From NCBI GenBank assembly GCA_937880125.1, contig CALFLU010000109.1:1-31916 (forward strand): DNA of 31,916 nucleotides. The letters run 5' to 3'. Numbering within the stretch: position 1 is the first letter of the stretch; every line of letters starts with the position of its first letter. The translations under genes and the position numbers were made by a program. The stretch comes from an uncultured Eubacteriaceae bacterium. Its GTDB lineage: Bacteria; Bacillota; Clostridia; Eubacteriales; UBA1433. This document shows positions 24,961 to 30,961 of the stretch, piece by piece. The notes beneath the pieces were generated by a model that was given only the letters and a program-made list of their open reading frames with translations, did not search any database and had not been told where the DNA came from.

Positions 24961-25437
24961 TTATTCTTCCAATTGGGTGGGCATTTCTTTTATAAAATCA
25001 AACAATTCTTTTTCGATAACCAATTTTGCGCTGAAAGCATCCACCACAATGCCCACCACATCATAGGTCTGCGCCGCGGCCAACGCCTGCAAAAACGGCA
25101 TGGGCATCATTGAAAAATGCCGGCCATACTCTTCGTCTATTTGCTCTTTCTGAGAAAAAACAGGGAAAAATTGCGCGCCGCTCGCCACTGCCAATATATC
25201 GGGTTTTAAGCGAATGGCATTTTTGTTTTTTACCTCTTCGCCGACTTTCGCCTTTAAAAATTGCTCCTGATCTTCCTGCGACACGATGACATTCATCGGT
25301 ACCCACACCACCGAGTCCCTCAAACAACTCAGCAAGGCAATAAAGTTTTCATCCGACCGGTCTTCACCATATTGCTGTGTCAACGCCACTAAAATACTGC
25401 CGTCCTCCAGCATCTCCGCGGTAATTTTCTCTTCCAT
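24961..25437 (-). CDS. SseB-family N-terminal domain protein
   Basis: A 158-aa cytosolic protein. The segment 'SVVWVPMNVIVSQED', the 'PVFSQKEQIDEEYGRHF' block, and the later 'GIVVDAFSAKLVIEKELFDFI' match the SseB N-terminal domain (known from the Salmonella/E. coli sseB family, role poorly defined). I use the ATG at 25437, preceded by GGGAG; the frame is open further upstream but without coding character. It is the first gene of a tightly coupled set with the two SMR genes, a pairing that suggests a regulatory or accessory link to export (inference). Confidence 0.75.
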   Translation of the reverse strand: MEEKITAEMLEDGSILVALTQQYGEDRSDENFIALLSCLRDSVVWVPMNVIVSQEDQEQFLKAKVGEEVKNKNAIRLKPDILAVASGAQFFPVFSQKEQIDEEYGRHFSMMPMPFLQALAAAQTYDVVGIVVDAFSAKLVIEKELFDFIKEMPTQLEE

Positions 25438-25900
25438 ACTTCTCTCCCTTTGCGCCGCCGCGCCTTGTACTCCCGTATCGTATGCCTGCCTGATATCGCT
25501 CAGATTCGTTTTGTGTCTCTGCCGCCGTGTGAATATTTCTCGGTCATAATTTCTCTGATTGCCCATGGCCCCTTTGCCTCTCTTGTGTTCGCCCAGCAGG
25601 CTTCGCCTATTTCCCCTTGCGCTTGAGTATCTGTTGACGCAACGTATTCAACTTGCCCCATAGAGTATCTCTCATAACGGACTGCCTTTCCCACTTCTCA
25701 TATCCTTACGATAGCTGCTCTCAAACTGTCTGATACGTACCGCAATACACGCCTATGCGTATCACTGATTAGACGTTTCCCGTTTTTTTATATTCTTTTG
25801 ATGTCTGACTCAACCTGGCTGACACATCCTTCTCGCCCTATGCCCTTTGAACACCCCGCTTGCGCAGCCGATTTGTCTTTCCTTAACTGCTTTGTCTGCT
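25438..25900. other. Gap between the SseB gene and paralogue 4
   Basis: About 460 bases, purine-rich on the minus strand. I see no terminator for paralogue 4, no clear promoter for SseB, and no riboswitch that I recognise. The motif AATCGGCTG (minus strand, near 25865-25873) recurs in the 27135-27580 gap. Confidence 0.4.
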
Positions 25901-27049
25901 TTATTTCGTCTTTGTCCCGCATTTCATACAAAAGGCGCTGTCTTGCGGCAAACTCACCCCACACGACCCACAAACCACCTCTCTGTTTTCCATTTGCTCT
26001 TCATTCAGTCCCACCGCCTCCGGCTCATCTGCTATGGATGTCTCCTTCGCATTGGCTGTCAAATACGCCTCTTTTGTTTCCGCCGCGTCGCTCCATGCCT
26101 TTTTTTCGTCCTCTGTCTCTTGAAGGCTCTCCTCGCTGTGCGGTTGTGCCGCAAAGCTTTGCGCCGCCTGCGATTCCGTCATATTTTCCCACAGTTCACC
26201 GCCCTGGCCCTTTTGCAGCACCGGGTCTCTGTCTTTTGCGCTGAAGCCTTGTTTTTTATCGATCAGCGCATTGGTTTTTTTCTTGATAAACGAAAATAAC
26301 GCCACAATTCCCGACAAAATCAGTACGCTCAGTGAAGTAACCAAAAACCTGCTTCCCGCCGAGGAAGGTTTGCCTACTGTTGCCGTCACTTTTGGATTGA
26401 CCATGATCCATTCTTCAATCGTTCGCTGATTGTCATAGTGTACCGAGGACAAAATACGTTGAAAAGTAGCCTGATTGCTCTGAGTAAGCTCGCCTCCGTC
26501 CACACGATACATGCTAAAGGTAATTAAGCTCTTCTCAAAAAACGTGGCATAACCCTGTATCTCCATTCCCTGTTGCCTGCTTCTCATATGAATATACAAA
26601 TAATTGTTGGTTTTGCCGGTCGCATCACTCTCATACACACCCAAAAATTCAGCGCCTTGCGAAAGCGCTCCTTTTTCCATTGAGTCCAAATATTTTGGCC
26701 AAGCGGAGGTGTTGCCCTCTGCGTAAATCTCACTCAAACTTTTCGCTCCGCTAAATTCTTCTATCCCGTCAACAATAGATACCATCAGCGCCTCATTATT
26801 CGTCCCGACCGCTATGAGATAAATAGAATTTGCTCCCATGTCCTGCATCAGCAAATCATAGCCGCCGTATCGCTGCACATCAGCGTCATCAGCGGCAACA
26901 TTTCGCGTCAGCACCGTCCAATCCTGCGGAATTGTTATACTCATCTCCATTTCTTCAATGCGATACACACCCCCCGGTGCCGCACTGACAGGCATGCAAA
27001 AACAAACCATCAAGCACATAACCCATAGTGCCGCCAAAGCTTTTTTCAT
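25901..27049 (-). CDS. Signal peptide / extracellular domain / TM / zinc ribbon protein (paralogue 4)
   Basis: A 382-aa protein. Signal peptide about 1-23 ('FCMPVSA'), extracellular domain about 28-215 ('EMSITIPQDWTVLTRN', 'TNNYLYIHM'), membrane helix about 234-254, 'KKK' stop-transfer, then an acidic cytosolic linker (about 265-355, rich in Glu, Ala and Gln, unlike the Pro-rich linkers of paralogues 1 and 3), and a zinc ribbon with C360, C363, C374 and C377. Start region and promoter are nearly identical to those of paralogue 3, while the rest has diverged strongly, including the second half of the extracellular domain. Separated from paralogue 3 by the SseB/SMR genes. Function unknown. Confidence 0.84.
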   Translation of the reverse strand: MKKALAALWVMCLMVCFCMPVSAAPGGVYRIEEMEMSITIPQDWTVLTRNVAADDADVQRYGGYDLLMQDMGANSIYLIAVGTNNEALMVSIVDGIEEFSGAKSLSEIYAEGNTSAWPKYLDSMEKGALSQGAEFLGVYESDATGKTNNYLYIHMRSRQQGMEIQGYATFFEKSLITFSMYRVDGGELTQSNQATFQRILSSVHYDNQRTIEEWIMVNPKVTATVGKPSSAGSRFLVTSLSVLILSGIVALFSFIKKKTNALIDKKQGFSAKDRDPVLQKGQGGELWENMTESQAAQSFAAQPHSEESLQETEDEKKAWSDAAETKEAYLTANAKETSIADEPEAVGLNEEQMENREVVCGSCGVSLPQDSAFCMKCGTKTK

Positions 27050-27066
27050 ATCCGTCTCCTTTGATA
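27031..27066. repeat. 36-bp perfect direct repeat, copy 2 (start region of paralogue 4)
   Basis: Identical to 24151-24186; see that entry. Confidence 0.9.
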
Positions 27067-27104
27067 TCGTTTGAGATATTTTACGATTTTGTTTATATAG
27101 CGTT

Positions 27105-27134
27105 ATTATACAATGTCAAAACACCCCAGTTCAA
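27105..27134 (-). promoter_or_regulatory. Promoter of paralogue 4
   Basis: TTGAAC (27134-27129), 18 bases ending in TTGACATTG, TATAAT (27110-27105). Confidence 0.75.
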
Positions 27135-27580
27135 GAATGTTTTCCTTTTTCAGGGTTGTTTTTGTCCCGTTTCAGCGCGACGGCAAGTCCATAAACGCCG
27201 CGCCCTCTGATTCTGCTTGCCCCCAGCTCCCGCACCCTGTGGATATCCTCTGCTCTCAACCGATTAAACCTCCCCCATGCCTCCATTTCTCACTTACAGC
27301 CGATTACACCTTCCTTACGCCCCAACAGATATCTTTCGCTCCAAGACCTTTCAAATTACCTTCTTGTCTTTTCCTGCAATTCGTCTGACCCCCACATCTT
27401 TATTTTCCAGTGTGCTTCTCTCGCAACCTCGTCTACTTTTCCCGTATCCCCACTCGCCTCGCTTATCTTTCTCTATCTCAGCCGATTTAACATTATCCGA
27501 CCACTCCGCCACTCAAGCACCCGCATATGTCGCCTGTTCGCTTTTTTTCTATTTTCCCGCCCTTCTTCGTTTTCACGCAA
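27135..27580. other. Gene-free, strand-asymmetric gap
   Basis: About 445 bases, strongly pyrimidine-rich on the plus strand. On the minus strand the motif AATCGGYTG appears three times (near 27248, 27298 and 27477). No gene, promoter or stable hairpin that I can support. Confidence 0.45.
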
Positions 27581-27582
27581 AC

Positions 27583-27608
27583 AAAAAAGCAGCGCATATC
27601 ACGCTGCT
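27583..27608 (-). terminator. Terminator of the ECF S / DUF1893 operon
   Basis: A 7-bp AGCAGCG/CGCTGCT stem (27588-27594 with 27602-27608) followed by six T on the minus strand, 25 bases after the stop. Confidence 0.85.
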
Positions 27609-27632
27609 CTCTTCCTGCCTTGTATTTCGTTT

Positions 27633-28217
27633 CTACAACGAATCCGCACAAACAGGACATTCGTCTTTGTCTGCGGGAATCTGTTTTCCGCAGTTCCAGC
27701 AATGTTCCAATTCCTCGGCAGGTTCCTCTGCCGCTTTTGCCTCTGCTGCCTTTGGCGCAGGCGCAGTTTTCTTTTCTTTTTCCGCCTTTGCTCTTAGTTC
27801 GGCCACCTTGGCTTTCAGTGCAGGATATGCCTCTTCTTCATTGGTAATATCCGCTACCGCCATCTCCATCGGGCATGTGCCCGTGCCTTCGCGATTTTCT
27901 ATCGCGTTGACAAACTGCCCGCAGGTGGCCTTAATGCCCTTTTGCGCCAAAAACGCCAGCGCAGGCATGCTCATAATTTCGCCGTAAACCTCTTTTACGC
28001 CGCCAAGGGCAAAAATCATCGCCGAAGCCTTACCCACAATTTTGTCCACCACCACAGCGTCCGCCAGCCGTCTGCCTTCAAACAACAACAGCACAGGTGT
28101 CACGCCGCTGCCCTCCATCTGATCAGTAATCATATCGTCACGCAGCACCACGCAGGCATACTCGCCCGCAGCCACCATTCTTTTGGCTTCTTCAAACAAT
28201 TCGTTGTTTACACTCAT
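27633..28217 (-). CDS. DUF1893 domain protein with C-terminal zinc ribbon
   Basis: A 194-aa cytosolic protein. Residues about 5-130 match DUF1893 (TM1506-like): 'GVTPVLLLFEG', 'DAVVVDKIVGKASAMIFAL', 'GGVKEVYGEIMSMPALAFL', and 'GTGTCPMEMAV'. A Lys/Ala/Glu helix (about 130-168) leads to a zinc ribbon with C173, C176, C187 and C190. Its ATG overlaps the TGA of the ECF S component (ATGA), so the two are translationally coupled. DUF1893 has a cytidine-deaminase-like fold in the known structure, but the function is not settled. The added zinc ribbon ties this gene to the paralogue array next door. Confidence 0.85.
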   Translation of the reverse strand: MSVNNELFEEAKRMVAAGEYACVVLRDDMITDQMEGSGVTPVLLLFEGRRLADAVVVDKIVGKASAMIFALGGVKEVYGEIMSMPALAFLAQKGIKATCGQFVNAIENREGTGTCPMEMAVADITNEEEAYPALKAKVAELRAKAEKEKKTAPAPKAAEAKAAEEPAEELEHCWNCGKQIPADKDECPVCADSL

Positions 28218-28744
28218 CGTATTTTTCTTCCTTTCATCACAGCCGCTACAATAATCGGCACAAAAATCAGTTGAATGATAATGCCCGGCAGTCCTGTCAC
28301 CGCAGCCGCCCAAACGCTTAGTGCCTTCAGTTGTCCCGCTGTCAGTGTCAGCAGCCAAAACATCAGCCCATAAACCACTCTGCCCGCCAACATGGCACCA
28401 ATCAGTGCAGGATAAATCCCAAATTTTACCTTGTTTAAACCCGCTCTTTCATACAGCAACCCCGATACCAAACCGTAGGTTGCCAGCTCCGCCATCATAA
28501 TGGGCAGCATGGGAAAAGCGGGCGGCATCCCCGTCATCAAGCTGCTAATCAGCGGTGTCAACACCCCCGCCAACATACCAAACACAGGTCCGCACAAAAA
28601 TCCCGTCAACAGCACAGGCAGGTGCATCGGCAAAATCACTGTTCCCTGCACACCAAAGGCATGGGACGTTAAGTAAGGCAACAGCACACCGACAGCGACC
28701 AACATGCCTGCAACGGTGAGACTTCTCGTCTTTGTTAATTGCAT
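28214..28744 (-). CDS. ECF transporter S component
   Basis: A 176-aa integral membrane protein with about six helices. The pattern 'PMHLPVLLTGFLCGP' followed by 'GMLAGVLTPLISSLMTGMPP' and 'PIMMAELATYGLVSGLL' is typical of the substrate-binding S subunits of energy-coupling-factor vitamin transporters. The ATPase and T subunits are not in the window, so it probably shares a common ECF module. The substrate is not identifiable. I use the ATG at 28744 (AAGGAG eight bases before it) rather than the GTG at 28753 inside the ribosome site. Coupled to the DUF1893-zinc ribbon gene. Confidence 0.9.
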   Translation of the reverse strand: MQLTKTRSLTVAGMLVAVGVLLPYLTSHAFGVQGTVILPMHLPVLLTGFLCGPVFGMLAGVLTPLISSLMTGMPPAFPMLPIMMAELATYGLVSGLLYERAGLNKVKFGIYPALIGAMLAGRVVYGLMFWLLTLTAGQLKALSVWAAAVTGLPGIIIQLIFVPIIVAAVMKGRKIR

Positions 28745-28861
28745 GTTTTTCACTCCTTTATTGTCTTCATCTTCTTATGTCCATGTCTGTGGGCGCTTCA
28801 TCGCCACTGCGTCCGCACGCTTCGCGCGTGCCCTGTCTTCGGCTTATTCACTCAAACCGTA
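28745..28861 (-). promoter_or_regulatory. Structured GC-rich 5' leader of the ECF S gene
   Basis: About 117 untranslated bases follow the predicted start. They hold a 6-bp GCACGC/GCGTGC hairpin (28815-28831) with a five-base loop and a 4-bp GGCG/CGCC hairpin (28792-28805), in an otherwise AT-rich region. S-component genes are often controlled by riboswitches; I could not match this leader to a known class. Confidence 0.4.
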
Positions 28862-28867
28862 AATCAT

Positions 28868-28896
28868 ATTATACAGCCATTCAGCCTCCTAATCAA
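28868..28896 (-). promoter_or_regulatory. Promoter of the ECF S / DUF1893 operon
   Basis: TTGATT (28896-28891), 17 bases, TATAAT (28873-28868) on the minus strand. Confidence 0.7.
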
Positions 28897-29168
28897 CTGA
28901 TTTCTTTTTGTTTTCATTCGAAAACGGATTCGCGTACTTTGTCATTCGATACAACTTTATCAATTCACGTCCTTTATATAAGCACTGAAGTTTTTTCAAT
29001 GAATTTCTTATTATTATCACTTCTAAATTAGTTTGTCGTTATTTGTCCTTTATATCTATCTCATTCGTGTGGATTCGAATGAAAAATATTCATTGAATCA
29101 TTTTATATTTTCTGTATTTTATCAATATTTTTTTACAAGTAACATATGGCTTAACATTTTATCGATTG

Positions 29169-29197
29169 TTGTGATTTGATATCGTTTACGATATAAT
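29169..29197 (+). promoter_or_regulatory. Promoter and operator candidate of the small lipoprotein
   Basis: TTGTGA (29169-29174), 17 bases, TATAAT (29192-29197). An inverted repeat ATATCG-TTTA-CGATAT (29179-29194) fills the spacer and touches the -10, as a repressor site would. Confidence 0.6.
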
Positions 29198-29237
29198 AAT
29201 AAAAAATACACGGAAAAATGCGAAAGGTGGTTGCGTA

Positions 29238-29651
29238 ATGAAAAAAATTGTTGTTCTGATTTTAATGATTTGCCTGGCAATAGGCATGTTCGCCTGTGGA
29301 GGCGGTGATGCCAACAAAGTACCTGACCTTACAGGCGTGTGGGTACAAAATAATTCTGCTTCAAAAGATACCTGGCAGGAGGCAACGATTCAAGGTGAGA
29401 CAATTGAAATTAATTGGATGTTTGAAGGAGATAGCTCCAAAGCACTTTATTGGGCCGGAACTTATCAAGCCCCCACAACTGCCGTAGCTGAATATTCTTG
29501 GACATCGCAAAACGACACGAGTAAAACATCGGAAGCTTTGCTTGCATCAGATGCTGCAACAAAAGATTTCAAATATAAAGACGGTAAAATCAGTTATGAA
29601 GTGACTGCAATGGGGATAACTACTACCGTTGAGCTTGAAAAGAAGCAATAA
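29238..29651 (+). CDS. Small lipoprotein of unknown function
   Basis: A 137-aa protein with a lipoprotein signal peptide; the lipidated cysteine is C20 ('GMFAC' followed by GGG). The mature part is about 118 residues, beta-rich, with 'LTGVWVQNN' at the start and 'YEVTAMGITTTVELEKK' at the end, a layout seen in lipocalin-like or META-like small extracellular domains, but I cannot name the family. AAAGGTGG precedes the ATG. It has its own promoter with an operator-like palindrome and ends in a terminator about 110 bases later. Confidence 0.8.
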   Translation: MKKIVVLILMICLAIGMFACGGGDANKVPDLTGVWVQNNSASKDTWQEATIQGETIEINWMFEGDSSKALYWAGTYQAPTTAVAEYSWTSQNDTSKTSEALLASDAATKDFKYKDGKISYEVTAMGITTTVELEKKQ

Positions 29652-29760
29652 AGAAGGCCGTCAGGATTTTTCTGAATAGTTCAATTATCTCATCGTTTAT
29701 GGTGGATTCTGAAAAGGGCTTCACCAAATACAATGAGCCTTTCTAAAAATAATTTTATCA

Positions 29761-29789
29761 ACAACTGTCATTTTGGCAGTTGTTTTTTC
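29761..29789 (+). terminator. Terminator of the small lipoprotein gene
   Basis: A 10-bp stem with one G-T pair (29761-29770 with 29774-29783), TTT loop, then a T run. Confidence 0.8.
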
Positions 29790-29904
29790 TTTTAGACACA
29801 GTAGATTCTATATATTTTTTTATCCTATTCTTTGTTCTTTTACCACTGCCCCCGCCATTCTTATCCACAAATACAGCATGCTAAAATTCCTTTTCCATCA
29901 TTCT

Positions 29905-29944
29905 AGAAAAGAGCCTGCTTACTCGTATGTTTATAAGCAGACTC
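29905..29944 (-). terminator. Terminator of the zinc ribbon-FxLYD gene
   Basis: An interrupted stem (GAG-CTGCTTA with TAAGCAG-CTC, one mismatch) followed by TTTTCT on the minus strand, 20 bases past the stop codon. Confidence 0.6.
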
Positions 29945-29963
29945 TCTCCGCTCCGCTTACAAA

Positions 29964-30479
29964 TTAAAACCCTGTTACTTCTTTGAACTGAAACGACCCC
30001 ACATCCTGCGGCTCTTCCAACGTCACGGCCTCAAATTTCCAGGTGCCGCCCGCTGCCCAATTGGTGATGTTGGCATAAGCGGTGGTAAGCTGATTGCCCG
30101 ATTTGTCAAAGACAACAAACTCCACCTGTCCGTAGCTTATTTCTCTGTCCGTGTTGTTTTTCAAAATCCCTACGATTTTATACATGTAGCTGTCTCGCAC
30201 CTCAGTGGGTCCTTCCACAAAAGTGAATTTTTCCGCCGGTTTCGAAGGCTCTTGTGTTTGCTGGCTCTGTTGCGTCTGTCCGCTCTGTGCAGAAGTTGAA
30301 CTCTCCCCGCCGCCCATGCTCCCAATGCCGATAGCGAGAAGAACAACGATTACGATGGCGATAAACCACCCTTTCTTATAAATCGGCTTTTTGTTTTGCG
30401 CCCCGCACTGCGGGCAGCTCTTTGCCCCTGTGGCCATGTCCGCGCCGCAAACCGCGCATTTTTTCAATTCTTGTGCCAT
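29964..30479 (-). CDS. Zinc ribbon / TM / FxLYD domain protein
   Basis: A 171-aa protein: N-terminal zinc ribbon with C8, C11, C22 and C25, basic 'YKKG', membrane helix about 38-54, a Ser/Gln-rich spacer (about 58-86), then a beta-sandwich of the FxLYD type ('YKIVGILKNNTDREISYGQV', 'VFDKSGNQLTTAYANI'). Here the ribbon is at the N-terminus inside and the beta domain is outside, the common arrangement; the four paralogues at 20-27 kb have the reverse order but the same final topology. AAGGAG precedes the ATG at 30479; codons upstream in the same frame lack a start signal. Role unknown, expected at the cell envelope. Confidence 0.88.
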   Translation of the reverse strand: MAQELKKCAVCGADMATGAKSCPQCGAQNKKPIYKKGWFIAIVIVVLLAIGIGSMGGGESSTSAQSGQTQQSQQTQEPSKPAEKFTFVEGPTEVRDSYMYKIVGILKNNTDREISYGQVEFVVFDKSGNQLTTAYANITNWAAGGTWKFEAVTLEEPQDVGSFQFKEVTGF

Positions 30480-30534
30480 ATTGATCTCTCCTTTTATTTT
30501 CTGCTGATGCGCCGCCGCAAAATCAATACTTTTT

Positions 30535-30756
30535 TTATCCTTGCTGCAGCCATCTGTTTTTATGAAATATCCATATGTCTTTCGTACTTCTATCATAGCC
30601 GTAAATGCATGAATAATTCAAAAAACTTTCCGTTTTGCGTCCCATAAACAGTACATAACCTCCGCAAAGCCTCTCTTTTTCGCAAATACCCATCACTTCT
30701 CCGCCTCGCTGTGTAAAATGCTCTCCTATATCCGCATAACACCATAACACCCGCAT
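30535..30756 (-). CDS. Doubtful small ORF (73 aa, or 52 aa from an internal start)
   Basis: An open frame ending 55 bases before the zinc ribbon-FxLYD gene. An internal ATG at 30693 has GGAG five bases before it and would give 52 residues with aromatic and cysteine content plausible for a real protein or a remnant of one. No membrane segment, no family recognised. It may equally be chance. Confidence 0.3.
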   Translation of the reverse strand: MRVLWCYADIGEHFTQRGGEVMGICEKERLCGGYVLFMGRKTESFLNYSCIYGYDRSTKDIWIFHKNRWLQQG

Positions 30757-30888
30757 CCCTTTTCTTTACAGTGCTATTGGATTACCCTTTGAATATCCAT
30801 TTGTCTGCTCACATCTCTTTTCACACCGCCGAACTTTCTCATACATTTTCTTTTTGATTTACATTGGACCATCTCCCTTTTTCTGCAA

Positions 30889-30911
30889 TAAAAAAAGACG
30901 CACTGCGTCTT
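30889..30911 (-). terminator. Terminator of the permease gene
   Basis: AAGACGC/GCGTCTT stem (30895-30901 with 30905-30911) with a three-base loop and a seven-base T run on the minus strand. Confidence 0.85.
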
Positions 30912-30961
30912 CTTTTGCATCAAAAATAACCAAACTTCCCGCTTATACTTTTTCGTATTTT

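Noticed and set aside
25438..25700. Guanidine riboswitch ahead of the SseB-SMR operon
   Set aside because: Looked for because paired SMR genes often have one; no ykkC-type conserved blocks or ACGR-loop hairpin pair were found.
20325..27049. Paralogues as lipoproteins, because of the conserved Cys near the end of the signal peptide
   Set aside because: The Cys is in 'FCMP', not a lipobox (L-A/S-G/A-C), and an AXA-like signal peptidase I site follows.
27470..27535. tRNA-like D-arm sequence on the minus strand (GGCGGAGTGGTCGG)
   Set aside because: No acceptor stem, anticodon arm or T-arm could be found around it.
28745..28861. Cyclic di-GMP type I riboswitch (segments like ACAGGGCA and GGACGCA are present)
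   Set aside because: The conserved GCAAAGCC segment and second paired domain are not there; resemblance is only local.
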